From Lumbricus rubellus (lineage: Eukaryota; Annelida; Clitellata; Crassiclitellata; Lumbricidae): 64,000 nucleotides of DNA. Numbering within the stretch: the first letter of the stretch is position 1; each line of letters begins with the position of its first letter. The position numbers and the translations under genes are program-made. The notes beneath the pieces are model-generated. The model saw only the letters and a program-made list of their open reading frames with translations, did no database searches and was not told the DNA's origin. The stretch lies in assembly GCA_945859605.1 (NCBI GenBank), contig OX243827.1, forward strand, positions 1,661,295 to 1,725,294. Direction: 5' to 3'. This document shows positions 43,483 through 55,718 of this stretch, piece after piece.

Positions 43483-44213
43483 TTCACGTACCTGGACACA
43501 TTCTTCGAAGAGATGATTCGTGGAGGAAATCCATTCGATTGTCGAAGGTCTCCAGTTTCAGTGTTCATGAATTGGTACGACGAGTATGGGGAGGTGGCAG
43601 CCCGTGGAGTTGCAGATGGCATGAGACGAGGATGTGCATCTCGTGGACCCCAGTCGTACTCTCGTGTGAACGACAAATCCCCATTTGATTTATCTACAAC
43701 TAACATTCCAGAGTTAGTACATGTTTTCAAACAGTCTTGCCCTATAGCTATCGCATTTGAATCGAACACAAATCGATGTAAAGGCCGCATATCAGTTACT
43801 TCTGAGTCTTCACTATTGCATTTCAATTGTTCGGTTATATCATTATTTAACCGGTTTTGTTTCATGCGCAAATACGACTCATAGTCAGAACTTTCATAAA
43901 TCGTATTTAAATCTCTATGATAGACAGTTTCATTCCTAACAATTTCGGGTTCTTTTCTGGCCCTTGTATCTTGACTAAGTTGGACCTGAGCGTCAGCTGT
44001 ATTTGAACCTAGTTCCCAAACCTCACTTAGTCTAGGACCAAATGTACCTGAGCTTACTTTTACCTTACTTAATCTGGTGTCAATTGTATCTGCACTAGAT
44101 TGGATTTGAATCTCTGTATCTGACCTTAATTTCAAAACCCCGCTAGCTCTGGTACCAAGTGTACCTGAGCTTGCTTTTACCCCACTTAGTCTGGTCCTCA
44201 GAGGCGATCCCAA
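43479..44213 (-). CDS. Unidentified frame upstream of gag, ATGA overlap
   Basis: A 244-codon frame that opens at TTG, so the true start may be internal or upstream. The first 80 residues are two copies of a roughly 36-residue unit (TRLSGVKASSGTLG and TRLSKVKVSSGTFG, each followed by a SEV/SGV...LRSDT or LGSNT part). The middle is polar (YESSDYESYLRMKQNRLNND) and the end is basic. No known domain. Its stop TGA overlaps the ATG of the gag frame (ATGA), which suggests either coupled reinitiation or an in-element frame change. Its 5' end adjoins a LINE fragment at about 44200-44213, so the retroelement is truncated there. Probably part of the same element. Confidence 0.5.
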   Translation of the reverse strand: MGSPLRTRLSGVKASSGTLGTRASGVLKLRSDTEIQIQSSADTIDTRLSKVKVSSGTFGPRLSEVWELGSNTADAQVQLSQDTRARKEPEIVRNETVYHRDLNTIYESSDYESYLRMKQNRLNNDITEQLKCNSEDSEVTDMRPLHRFVFDSNAIAIGQDCLKTCTNSGMLVVDKSNGDLSFTREYDWGPRDAHPRLMPSATPRAATSPYSSYQFMNTETGDLRQSNGFPPRIISSKNVSRYVK

Positions 44214-44395
44214 CCCGACACCAAACCATAATCAAAGAGAATGGTTTTCAAACGCTTGCGGAAAAGGGGCAAAGAAAGACAAAGAAGTTCATTAACGAGA
44301 CTAATAGGCAACTTATTCCAGAAAGACGGACCAACCATAGCAAAGTAATGCCTGTTACACACATGTAGACAATCTAAAAAAAGTTGAATATGCAT
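44198..44395 (-). mobile_element. LINE ORF2 C-terminal fragment
   Basis: FAMVGPSFWNKLPISLVNEL and LSLPLFRKRLKTILFDYG are the end of a CR1/L2-like ORF2, close to the tail of the element at 58 kb (LSLSLPLFRKRLKTMLF). It abuts the retroelement frame on one side and a family C element on the other. Confidence 0.8.
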
Positions 44396-44404
44396 GTTCA
44401 GATC

Positions 44405-44770
44405 GGGGAACGGACATTATCCCCCCTGGACATTATCCCCCCGGACATATTCCCCCTCGATTTTTCGTAGGACATTATCCCCCCGGACAAAATCCCCCCT
44501 TCATGTACAAATCCTAGAAAAGTGCCATACATACATATGAACATACATACATACATAAATACATACATACATCACACATACATACATACACACATGTACA
44601 TACAATTTATGCATGTATATATATATATACATACGTGCGTAGATTGTTTGTATGTATGTATGTATATGTATGTATGTATTTATGTATGCTTGTTTGTATC
44701 TATGAAGGGATAATTTTCAGGTAATGATATAATAGACTGGGGGGGATAATGTCCTACCCCGGGGGGGGGG
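44405..44770. mobile_element. Family C foldback element, copy 3
   Basis: GGGGAACGGACATTATCCCC starts the left arm; GGGGGGATAATGTCCTACCC lies in the right arm. The core is a CATA microsatellite that turns into TATG, so the entire element is near-palindromic. The organisation is as in copy 1. Confidence 0.82.
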
Positions 44771-45962
44771 AAATGTTGTCCTAGAACCGCCGAAAGAGAT
44801 GTAGGCTTGTTTGTAGAGCAATGTAGACTAACCCAGTAAACCAGAACTCATCGGGGCGACATCGGGGCGACCAGCCACTGGTTGGCATCTCGGCCTTGAT
44901 CCAAAACTCGTCTTTAGCTTGACTAGTTACTGATGAGTTGCACGACTCGTCCTTAATGTGCCTAGTTACCGATGAGCTAAAAACATCGAAAACTCATCGG
45001 GCACTTGTAGGCTGGTCTTTCGTACAGCGCGCGAGGCATCTGGCGTTGTGAAATTAGGTCACGTGGTGAGCGATAGCCAATGAACCGCGAGGCCATTGTT
45101 CGGTCCTTTTTCGAATGCCGAACAAGAAGGTAGGCCACGTGTATACATCTTTGTCTTAAAATTTGTTAATAAAGTTATAACTATTATTCTTAGCGTGTCA
45201 CCGTAGTGCCTTATCAATCGTTCTTTGTGTACGTTGCATACCCTCTGCGAGAATTAGGCCTACCAATTTTATTATTTTATATAGGATGGATATCGGTAGC
45301 GATATTCTATTTGCCTTGATCTATTGGCCATCTTGTAATGTAATGTCAGTCTTTGAGAATTTCTCAGCGCCCACAAAAGCCACGTCAGGAGACCACATTA
45401 GTGACATTATTTGACGGCGCTATATCAAATTAAGTCCGCAATAGCCAAAGTGCCCTGTTCGTTCTGGTGCCAGGTCAAGATCTTGGGGGTCAAGCCGAGG
45501 AGACGGCGTGTTACGACGATGGTCATGGTGATGAATGGTGGTCGTATGGTGGAGCCTAAGTGGAAGAGGGATAGATAGGATGGCTTGATTTTCGAGCGGA
45601 GGAGAGGTTAGATTAGAAGGGAAGATAGGAGGATGAACAAACGTTTATTCTTGCAAGCGCTAGTCATACACGTGCGCTGAATTGTTTAGTGTTTATGATC
45701 CCGCCTACATGATCGACCTCCACTGAATGTAGCTTTGGGAATGCCCTCGTGCCTTATTACGATTATGATTGTCAAGATTTTTATATAAATGTGATCTATA
45801 TTCGGAAATATTTAATTTCTTACATGATTATGCAGCATGTTTTCCCTACTCGTGAACATTTGATTTGGCAAGGCAATTGAACTCTGGCAGTGTGGCAGGC
45901 ACAGCTTCAAATCAGCATCATCAACAGCCATCCATGGGCTCAAAAGCTCATAGGTCTTTGAA
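44771..45962. other. No gene recognised
   Basis: CATCGGGGCGACATCGGGGC (44849) recalls the sequence near 58000 (GGTGACATCGG class, reverse). At 45412 GACGGCGCTATATCAAAT is a LINE tail-like end. Otherwise nothing. Confidence 0.4.
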
Positions 45963-45970
45963 GCCTTCTT

Positions 45971-48461
45971 CAGGGGCGGAAACCTAGGGGGGGACAGGGG
46001 GGACGGTCCCCCCAATGAAGACGTTGGGGGGACGGCCCATGCATTTGTCCCCCCCAATGTTCAAGCGTTAGGACATGTACACAATCTTCAGTAGTGAACT
46101 AGAGAGAAAAAAATGTTTAGCAGATGAAGTAAATATTTATAATGATATGAATTCCAGAGGAATCCAGGCTCTAACGAAAATTTATTAAGTCCAACGTTGG
46201 GTAGTTTGCGAACATTATACTGTATAAATAAGACACCTCTTTTAACATGTTACTAATTATTACAAAGGCCTTGCTAACACCCAACGTCACAAATTTACAA
46301 TGTCATCGGGTTTCTGCTACATTCAATTCAGCTTCTCTTCAAGCTCAAATCAGCGTCATGTTCAACATTAGAAGTAATATGGAAAGTAAATACGTAAGTA
46401 AGTAAGTATTTTGTTTATTATTCTTCTTGAAGACGAACAATGGGATACAGAACATCGGTGTGTCCATGGGTGGAGTTTATTACGGGCTAAGGGGGCTCAA
46501 GCCCCTCAAGAAGGCCCAGATTCGGGCTGTCACAAGAAAAATGGTTTAGTCTCCGGGGTTAGCCCCCAAGAAACTTTCACGAATGAAACTTGAATCCGAT
46601 GATTAACACTTTTTTCCGGGAAAATAGCATGGTTGTTGTGAGACTTCAATTAAAGTCGTTGACTAAAACGGGTGTGTCCGGAAAGTTAGTCTGGTTTCAT
46701 GAGATTTCTACTAAACTCGACGTGTGTAAGGAAAAAGAATGGATTTCATGAGATTTCAACCCGATGACTAAGAAAAAGGTCAACACAATTTTTTGCCCGA
46801 AAAATAATATGGTTTTTGTGAGATTTAAACTAAACTCGATGTGCAAAAAGTACGTATGGTTTTTATGAGAATATAAAAAATTTCCATGACTAAAAAAGGT
46901 GTTTACGGAAACTTTGTGGTTTAATGAGATTTCAATTAAACTAAATGACTAAAAAAGGTGTTTACGCGAAACAGTATGGTTTTATGAGATTTTAATTAAA
47001 CTCGATGAGTTGATGACTAAGAAAAGGTGTATACGGAAAATAGTATGGATCTATGATACTTCAATTAAACTATATGACTAAAAAAGGTGCTTACGGAATA
47101 AATTGGGTTTTTTATTATATTTCGATTAAACTCGGTCACTAAAAAAGGTGTTTACGCAAAATAGGCTGGTTTTATGAGATTTTGATTAAACTCGATGAGT
47201 TTATGTTTAAAAAAGGTGTCTACGAAAAATAGTATAGATCTATGTTATTTCAATTAAACTATGTGACTAAAAAGGCGTTTACTGAATAAATTATGTTTTT
47301 ATTATATTTCGATTAAGCTTGATCACTAAAAAGGTGTTTACGCAAAATAGTATGGTTTTTATGAAATTTCAATTAAACTCAATGACTAAAAAAGGTGTTT
47401 ACGGAAAATAGTATGGATCTATGATAATTTAATTAAACTAGATGATTAAAAAAGATTATTACGAAAAACAGTAAGGTTTTATGACATTTCAAATAAACTA
47501 GATGACTAAAAAAGGTGTTTACGCAAGATAGTATGGTTTTTGTTAGATTTCAATTAAACTTGATGACTAAAAAGCTCATTAACTTTTGAATCGAGAAAAA
47601 AATTCCGGCGCTGCTCAATCTGGACCAAGTCATCTGTTTTTAGCCCCCAAGAATGGAAACCAAACTCCGCCCACGATTTGTTCTCTTGAACGGATTTAGG
47701 CTGTACATTGTGAAAGTTGGCAGGGCTTTTAAACGTGCAAGTTCACATAGATGTGTTGATTTTAAAAAAGCAGTTATACTGGTCTTAGAGAGCTGTAAAA
47801 TAACATCCTGGCAGCTAACAATAGTTTCAAAAATCCATTGTCATCTTATTGGCAGTTATTTACTAGGGAAGATCGAATGGCTGAGAAAGAGTCATACAGT
47901 TCTGAAACTTCCGTTGAAATGCTCTGATAGCAGATATAATTTTATAGACATGAGTATGTTTTCATTTCTATCAGTGTTTCCTTTCCAGTCTTTCTATTAA
48001 ACATAATTTGCATATAAAAAATTAACACAAAGATATTAGTCATTAATTTGAGTAAAAATCAGTACATTGCATGTTTTTTATGTACAGTATATACCGTTTA
48101 TTTAATGCATTACAGAGGTGTCTATGTTAAATTCTTCGAATGTTTTCGAAAAGCAATTGTGCGAAATTTGGCACATTCCATCAATATATAAATTCATAAT
48201 ATAAACTTTTAAAAGGTGTCTTATGCAAGCTGCATTCCGATCGTGTTCAATAACAAATTACAGTTTGAACTACTTCTATCGGGACTGAGAAAATGGATCT
48301 TTTTTATGACAGCTAGAATGCTACAATTAGATGTGAATATTAAAAAACAGCCTTCCTACACCCCTCCCAACTCGGAGCTTCGCGCTTCAGCGATCGTCCT
48401 TCAGCCGCTCGTTCGTCCCCCCCAAACCCCCCCCAAAGTTCGGACCAGGTTTCCGCCCCTG
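45971..48461. mobile_element. hAT-like element, 2.5 kb (family G)
   Basis: The left end CAGGGGCGGAAACCTAGG is mirrored at the right end (CAGGGGCGGAAACCTGG in reverse complement). The target duplication GCCTTCTT is exact at 45963-45970 and 48462-48469. Both subterminal parts are G/C-runs (GGGGGGACGGTCCCCCC). No transposase is visible; about half is a nested family H element with a minisatellite. 8-bp duplication and CAG-type ends point to hAT. Confidence 0.85.
46466..47680. mobile_element. Family H element with expanded minisatellite, nested in family G
   Basis: CATGGGTGGAGTTTATTACG at the left and AACCAAACTCCGCCCACG at the right are family H ends (compare 62844-63187). Between about 46590 and 47580, ATGACTAAAAAAGGTGTTTA, then CGGAAAATAGTATGG and ATTTCAATTAAACT form a 55-65 bp unit repeated roughly 15 times with drift. 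The short copy at 62844 has only two or three units. Confidence 0.8.
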
Positions 48462-48539
48462 GCCTTCTTCACAATGTCTCTTCACTCGAGTCTCTCCTGT
48501 GCTGCATACCCCCTGCTGTAGGTCCTTTCCGCACCAATC

Positions 48540-48900
48540 CACAATGTCATCTGTTCACTCTCGATGCGGCCTTTTTCTTTTGTTGTTGCCCTCCATTATT
48601 CCGAACATACATCAGAGTCTTGACCTTTCTAGCATATTTCATTCTGCAGATACGTTCGAACAATATCAGTTTTCGTTGGATAACCTTCTGCATCAGGTTC
48701 TCAGTTATATCCGCCCTTTTGTTTACCTCTTCATTGTTAATCTTCTGTGTCCATCCTATCCTCAAGATTTTTCTGTTGCTTTTTTCTCAAATGTTAACAC
48801 TCTTCTTTGTGAGTCTTTCGTTAGTACAATTCAAATCAGCAGATCCGTCTTATCCATTAGGCACTGTGAAAAATGATATTGCATATCTTATATTTTCACC
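48540..48900 (-). mobile_element. LINE ORF2 C-terminal fragment
   Basis: The minus frame has ILRIGWTQKINNEEVNKRAD and ENLMQKVIQRKLILFERICR, the end of a LINE of the type at 34.3 kb. Upstream after a stop, NCTNERLTKKSVNI belongs to the same protein. It directly follows the right duplication of the hAT-like element. Confidence 0.75.
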
Positions 48901-50599
48901 AGAAACATGCCTGCCATTTAAGTGAAAATCAGATTTCCAAATTTTGTGAAGCTTCTTCGTAATAACTTGTGAAATCTGTAGTTATCTCCAATTCAGCTGG
49001 ATCACTAAGCACATCCTTATACTTCAATTTTAAATCTTCTACTGTACCTATTAGTTTCCAATCAGATTGATTGGCTAATGCAGCTGTAGTCTGACGTACC
49101 TATTCGTTTATGACACCGGTCTGTTTTCCTTTGTTAGGCATCTCTGAATGCCAGAAATAATGCCTACAGAGTCGACCAAATTGCTTGTGACCGTGAAAGT
49201 ACAGTAAGTGAAGTGTCATTAATTGGCATAATGTTCCTAAATTTCAGCAGTGGCATATTCAAAAAGTCTGGTTATGCCATTTGTACTCATGCTATGCAAT
49301 ATTATAAATTGATTGCCAATTTTTAAGGCGAGAAAATCATAAAGCCGGAAATTCTGAATAAGTGCATTAATTAATCATTATTACAAAATTTGCAAATTGA
49401 AATTCAAAGCCATTGCTGGGTGCATTCATGAATAATGATTAAACATGGGTGACATGACGTGAAGAAATAATGTGAACGTGTTTACTGTTTAGCTGTAATG
49501 CAGAGTTGGCAGTTAGGTCTACAAATTATGCAAGAGTGCTTGGACCTTAAAATGTCCCTGTATTCACTGAAGTTCTTCATGATTTATCTTTCAATGATAT
49601 TTATATTGGCATATTATGCTTTGGGGTTGTGTGGATTTCTACTTTGTGTGGATTTCTACTTATCGGAGGATTATGATGATTTCCAATCTTTTAACATAAT
49701 GGGCATTTTAGCAGGATTTTTTTCCGACTAGCAATATTTGTCAAGAATTTTTTTATCCAAAATGTATCATAGATGCATGCTGTCATGCACCAAATGTGAA
49801 ATTCCTGTTTGATGCTGACATTGTGTCATTTCTGTAAAATAAACTGATTTAAAATTCAAGTTGATTTTAAGTTCATTTATTGGAACCATGCCCACCAAAT
49901 GCAATGCATCTGTAACACGTTGATAAGCATGCTGATGTATGGTATGATATGATGTGTGTGATAATCACTTCGCTATGCCTATTCATTAACTTTGCATTGA
50001 TTTACATATGTTGTGTACAGATGCTGTCAGGGCAAAATGACCGACTCACAGAGCAACGAGTACCAATGCAGACATTGATAAGGTCATCATGGAGTGACTG
50101 CGCACAGTACGTTACGCGGTGGTGGATGCCAAAGCTGGGTCCAACTAAGGGGATCAGAACTCGTTGAATTTCATGGATACAGAAGAAGTTAAACGATCAC
50201 ATGTAAGTACCAATAACAATGTTCACCTATTGTTGCCAGTTTCAGCTTTATTCACAAGTTGGTAGTAGCTCATGACAAACTGGTTATAGGACACAATCCT
50301 CCCATGCATAATTCCCCAATTTTGTTTTCGTCATGATCCTTTAGCATAATCTCTGACTCTGCAAATAGCTTGTTCTTGAATTTAATTGACAAAATAATGT
50401 TGTTTGCCAAGTTTTTTCTATGTAATTTTGTTTATGTAGTCATGGTATAGATTTAATAATTACGGTCAGTGTCATTCAAGATTTGTTATTGTCATAACTT
50501 GCTATGGTGTGTTATCTAGGTCTAAAGTTCTGAATTGTTAATGCCATTTAGGTCTGAACTTAATTGCTCACTTCTAAAATTTGTTTTCTGCAGCAGTGC
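48901..50599. other. No gene recognised
   Basis: AT-rich. A hydrophobic plus frame at 49498-49731 (YSLKFFMIYLSMIFILAYYA) has no family resemblance and no clear support. GTGTGGATTTCTACTT is directly doubled at about 49630. Confidence 0.4.
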
Positions 50600-51019
50600 T
50601 AAGATTGATGATATTGAAACAAGGATTTTATTTGGTGGGAGTGGGTGTGTTTTGTCGACCTGGAGCAAGCCGACAAGCAACCGAAACAACTGACTAAGGG
50701 GCTTTTGAGGATGATTTATTCTAGTGAAAAATACCACAAAGGAATATTAAAGCTTCATAGTGAAATACCCTTAGTCATTGCATCATGATTATGTTAGTAA
50801 ATGCAGTTTCATTTGTACATTATTCCATTTCGGGGGTGTCTAGCTACGGCCTTGTATTGAGACAAACAATCATTAGAGGATACACTGTACGGGATTTGAC
50901 ACAGTATTTGATTCTAGAATGCTGTGCATAACATGAACAAAATGGCTACGAGACAGTGACTGATTGCTGACTGTAGGCTGATTGCTACTTTCGCACTACT
51001 TGTAGCTGTTTGGGAAAAA
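50600..51019. repeat. Source-like copy of a 420-bp segment also at 58852-59271
   Basis: By eye every base from TAAGATTGATGATATTGAAA to GTAGCTGTTTGGGAAAAA matches the copy inside the LINE at 58.9 kb. Here no target duplication flanks it, so this may be the donor. It has no TIR, tRNA-like boxes or A-tail. Confidence 0.92.
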
Positions 51020-51334
51020 TTTGAGATGAATAGCATAATAAACCTTGCGAAGTGAAATTAAAATATTCTTTGAGAAGTGTAATTGGTTTTAGTGTATAAT
51101 TGTATCTATCTTAATTGGGATATTTCATTATATGATTGTGCTATTGTGGGTTTTGTTTTTTTGCAGGTTAATTAATAATTTTCTGCTCATTGGTGGACTG
51201 ATGAAGACCACTATGTTAACGGACTCGAAGCCCTACTGATGAATCATTTGGCAAGCTCGGCTTCAAATCGCTGCAGTTAAAGAAGTTCTTTGTGGTTAGT
51301 CTTTCAATATGACATTTCTATTAGAAAAAATATT

Positions 51335-51556
51335 ATGATTTTATTCTTTTTATTGATCTTGTTATGTTACTGTGGCAAGGGGTCGTCTATAAAGGACACC
51401 ACAGAAAATGACTTAGTTTCTACGCCATCTCATCTTTGTCCTCATTCAGCCTTGCATCCGACCCCTCCTTTGCGGACGTCCGCACGCCAAAAGCAAGAGG
51501 CAGTGGACAAAATAAAACATCAACATCATGCATATGTTGGTTGCTTTGGCTGTTGA
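51335..51556 (+). CDS. 73-residue frame with signal-peptide-like start
   Basis: From an ATG, MILFFLLILLCYCGKGSS resembles a cleavable signal peptide and is followed by a polar tail with three cysteines near its ends (SHLCPHS, YVGCFGC). Upstream codons open only at TTG. No family is recognised. It may be an exon or chance. Confidence 0.2.
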   Translation: MILFFLLILLCYCGKGSSIKDTTENDLVSTPSHLCPHSALHPTPPLRTSARQKQEAVDKIKHQHHAYVGCFGC

Positions 51557-51739
51557 CTAACTTTGATTTGTTTATTTATTTTACCTTTCAAGTTTTCTAC
51601 TTCGATTCAGAAGCTCTCCTGACTACTTTTGATAGTTTTTGATGTATCATGTTAATTTTATATGTGATTCTTGTTCACCAGAGTGCTGTTGTGCAACTGG
51701 TTATATTAAAGAAAAAATTTGTTTACTTTTTACAGCGCA

Positions 51740-51835
51740 AGAGCAATTGCGAGTGAAGGACTTGCTCAAGGTCCTTCCTTGGTGGCTTGAGATAGATTTT
51801 AACCTGAACCCCTCAGGTTATGCCCCACAGTAATT
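51740..51835 (-). mobile_element. tRNA-derived SINE fragment, copy 3
   Basis: In reverse complement GGTTAAAATCTATCTCAAGC, then GGACCTTGAGCAAGTCCTTC, corresponds to the box B region and body of the SINE at 63.8 kb. 5' and 3' ends are missing. Confidence 0.7.
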
Positions 51836-53046
51836 ACTATTCATGTTGTGCACAGATGTGGTCAGGGCAAACCGACTCACTTTCAATGCAACATATCTAG
51901 ACAATGATAATGTCACCATGGAATTATATAGCATTCCATCAAGAAATCATACTCAGTAGCGCTCCCAGCTACGGCTAAGGTAAATAGATATGAGTGATGT
52001 GTAATTTTCTCTGTTAGCTTTAGTAGCTTAGTCATTTTAGGTCAAATCAACAGTTTTGAATAAAAGTTTGCATCATCATCTCTGATTTTGATGAACTTTA
52101 TCAGGACTGTAGAGCCCAATTTCAAACTCTCAAAACCAAAATGTTACTCTGCCATGAAATCATGAATGACTTGTAAGACTCATGAATTTGTGCTGCCTCT
52201 TACACGCTTTTTAAACTTTATTTTGTCTGTATAGAGAAGTACGGTCGGGACATAGCGTACAAGGATGTGCCGAGATGCAAGATGGTTCGGAATGCACACC
52301 GTTTTCAGTCAAGCAGACAGGAAGAACTCAAAGCAGCACAGGCTCCTTTGCGTCGAATGGACACGATGCGAACCGGGAAAAATGGCTTCTCTGTGTCTGA
52401 CCTCCAAGCAACCGTACTTGACGCTTTGTATTAGGCTGGCGTTTCAATTGACACCTTGGTCAAGATCTCCAACTGACAATCAGTGAATGAGTCAAGATGA
52501 AGAATGCTATGAACTGACCATATTTATATTAAGATAAAGAACACTGAATTTAAAAAAAACATTTAAAACTGTCACTGTCCTATTAAAGTTTCCATGCCGG
52601 AATGAGTTGTAAGTTATGTATGAACCAAGGGCTTTGCGGGTTGAGCTCAGTGGTTTTGGGAAAAGTTGTAAATAAAAAAATTCTATTGAGACATTTTACA
52701 GGAATTCAACATTTAGAACAGCTGTTGAAAATGTACTGACTGTTTGAGACTACTGTCAGTCGTCTTTTATGTTTGGTCCTCATCCATTGGGTGTCCATTT
52801 TTGCATCATTGCTGAGGCATAGCGTAATTGGGGCCTGATGTGTGTGTGTTTATGTATGTATATTAGTATACTTCTCAAGTTCTCAGACACTATATAATTA
52901 TGCTTCATTGTGTTAAGTTGAAATCTGATTCAGCAAGAAAATATTAGGATGCGAAGGGTTCCATGGTCCCAAAAAGTTTGGGAAATGCTGATATACAGTA
53001 ATCTATTATAATTGTAGTGTTCATTAAACTTTATGCACATACATAC
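51836..53046. other. No gene recognised
   Basis: A 73-residue plus frame (52265-52486) lacks any motif. CCCAAAAAGTTTGGGAAATG at 52969 resembles a lone hAT-type end. Confidence 0.4.
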
Positions 53047-55710
53047 TAGTGTGGCCAATTTTTACATAGGAAAAATTATTTTCTGGAATTTTTTATTGCA
53101 CACCCTCCCTATTTGTGTGAATGGTTGTAAATAGCATCCAGTAAAATTTTTAAGCCAATCGAATAGGAGGAAGTGGTCTCCCACAGCCCATTTACAAACG
53201 ACATTTAAACGTATTATAAATACATGCGATTTTCGGCAAATTTTCTAGTTTTCCAAGCTTTTTAACTCTCAACCACCCTCTAAATCTGCTCTAGAGACGG
53301 AATTAATGAATCATTCTTGTCAAGTATCTTACTTTATGCTATGTAGTTGATTGATACCATCATATGGCTAATGTGGCTATAAATTCATTCAGAATATATA
53401 TTTTAATTTAGTTATGCATTTTGTATTTTCTTTCAATATATCTTAATATTTATTTATATTTTATCTTGAAGCACCTCTTTGTTTGTAGAATTGTTTGTTT
53501 TGGTTTAATAATAGACAAATGTCCTATGACATTTATTATTATTGTTATTATAATTATGATTGTTATTATTACATAAATTTCTTAAGCGCAAGGTCACACC
53601 AAAATGTGAATCGGAGGCAAGGAAGAGCTCTGTTAGTTTATCTGTGGTTCAATCGTTCAGTTGTGTCTCCTTTTCTTGCAATGCTGGTGTAGCCTAGTGG
53701 GCTGAATAGAATCTCCTTTTAAACACAAGTTTCAGAAGTCAATTTAATCATAGGATATACAGAATGATTGAGTTAATTCTTAGTATTATAATTGGCTGGA
53801 GTGTATTGTTGCAGTTTGCACCTGGAAACTTCAGAGAAATCGATTCTTCCTAGGTCAAACTGAAAGGGAAGTTGATTCCTTCTGGAGGCAAATGGCTTGT
53901 AGAGTGGATTCTTCCTAGGGCAAATTGAATAGAAGGGTTGCCACTTCTTGAGACAAATTGAATGTGTGAGCTTTGGTTGTGGAGTATCTTCTCTGTAAGA
54001 CCAATTAACTGATACAACAAACTGGTGACACTATAAAATAATTTAAATGTTTTATTTTGCTAGTGAGTTGGTCCCAGAGATAATCAACCCCCCCTATTCA
54101 ATTTGCCCTAGGAAGCATCAACTATTCAGGTTAATTGGTCCTTGGAAGAAAATACTCCCAATTCAATTTGTCCTAGGAAGAACAAAGTCCACCCGTCATT
54201 TGGTCTCATCTAAACACTCTCATGAAACACTTCTGTAATGTTTAATGACTGGGTAGAGTGTCTTTGTCCTAGTATCAATTAACTCTGCAGCCATTATATA
54301 ATTATACTGAGATAAATACAGAGTCTTCTTGTCCTGGTGCAGCCACCATGTTTGATACTTTCAACATCTCAAAATAACCGAATTGTGCTGTTTGATTAAC
54401 TGACGAAATTTGTCTAAGCACATAAGGGGAAACATGGCTTGCATTTCACTGTGCTGCCATTGTTAGCAGTAACCTGTGATGACATTTTGAAGATGTTCAA
54501 CCATGTGAGAACTATGGAGAGTTGACCATGATGGCTCTTACACCATTGGGCGAAGTCTTGAAGATGCAGACGCAAAATGTTTGGTTCCGGATGCTTACCA
54601 CCACTCTCACTGGATGGCAAAAGACATAAACTGCTTAAAATATCAGATTCCATCATCAATACCAACTGAGCAAGCATGAGTTGGACTATTTGAGGCATAT
54701 CTGTGTGTGTTTTCACCACAATCTATGCAGGCTTCTGCATTGCTGCATCTCTAATGACAGATGCTCTTGACAATGACTTGTAGATGTTGCAGTTGATCGA
54801 AGACTTGAGACAAGTTGACGATAAAATCACAGAAGTTGCAGAAAGAAAGTGATGTTCCAATAATTATTGTGGTACCTAAGCAAAGACCATGCTCCATTGT
54901 CTTTATTCAGTGATGACATTTCTGATGAAGACAAGCAGGATATTGTCAGTGCTCTGCAGAGGGAACGAAATATAGATGTTCTCCATCTTGGTCCAAAAAA
55001 TTTCCTCATTTCAAGAATCTCTCCATGGCCCACTTTGTCACCAATCAATCAACTGCTCAAGTCCCTTCATGTACCACAAGATGCCCTCTTTACACCAATT
55101 AGTATATGGTCAGAGAACGATGAATACACTGCAGCTCAAAAAATTGTTTTGCCTAGAACATGCAGTCACATTGCATTGGCTACTGACTTCAGAGAAGTCC
55201 TCAATAAGAATGGCAATCAGTGCCAGCTCCTCTACTCTAGCACGTTGCTTGACACCACCATAGATTCGACTGAAGAATGCAAACTAGAGATGCCCAATTA
55301 GTTGATAAGTTGAACTCGCAACTTTTTTGGGTCACAAACCTGACGACATTGCTTGACTACCAAGTTCGACGGCAAGCATGGTAAACAAGTCGAAAACATG
55401 GTTTTTCCAAGTTTTTTATTCTAAAAAGACTTGTTACTCTAAGTTTTATTTTACAGAAAGCTGTTTAAGCACAGAGCTTGGTTTAAATTTGAACAGTATC
55501 TGTTGGATACGAAAATTTGTATGAACCTTAAGAGAAAGCAGAAATTTTTGCTGAATATGATCCCATGCATTTCTTAGAGGGCTCTGGGAGAGCACTTCCT
55601 CTAATTATATTGACCTAAAAAAAATTACTGAGTGGTCTCTATGTCAAATCACACAAATACTGAGGGTGTGCGATGAAAAATATTGCAAAAAAATTTCTCA
55701 GGCCACCCTA
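53047..55710. mobile_element. 2.66-kb TIR element with 8-bp duplication (family J)
   Basis: TAGTGTGGCC at the left and GGCCACCCTA at the right are the ends, and a longer diverged inverted match continues inward (CACACCCTCCCTATTTGTGT versus ACACAAATACTGAGGGTGTG). The duplication ATACATAC is exact at 53039-53046 and 55711-55718. It is large enough to have been autonomous. Its only sizeable open frames are at 54867-55301 (plus) and 54414-54719 (minus); neither matches a transposase I know. Confidence 0.85.
54867..55301 (+). CDS. Unidentified frame inside element J
   Basis: 144 codons open, no ATG until near the end (the frame starts at TTG), so it is an exon or a remnant. It is acidic at first (SLFSDDISDEDKQDIVSALQ), then NIDVLHLGPKNFLISRISPW, LSPINQLLKSLHVPQDALFT and FREVLNKNGNQCQLLYSS. 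A directly preceding frame reads VPIIIVVPKQRPCSIVFIQ, which may be the same protein before a one-base shift at about 54905-54915. No DDE, HATC, BED, THAP or helicase motif is seen. It may be the tail of a transposase or a captured gene. Confidence 0.35.
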   Translation: MWYLSKDHAPLSLFSDDISDEDKQDIVSALQRERNIDVLHLGPKNFLISRISPWPTLSPINQLLKSLHVPQDALFTPISIWSENDEYTAAQKIVLPRTCSHIALATDFREVLNKNGNQCQLLYSSTLLDTTIDSTEECKLEMPN

Positions 55711-55718
55711 ATACATAC

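Noticed and set aside
50522..50737. 71-residue minus frame, partly repeated at 58786-58989
   Set aside because: It recurs only because of the 420-bp duplicated segment; it has no motif and no support as a gene.
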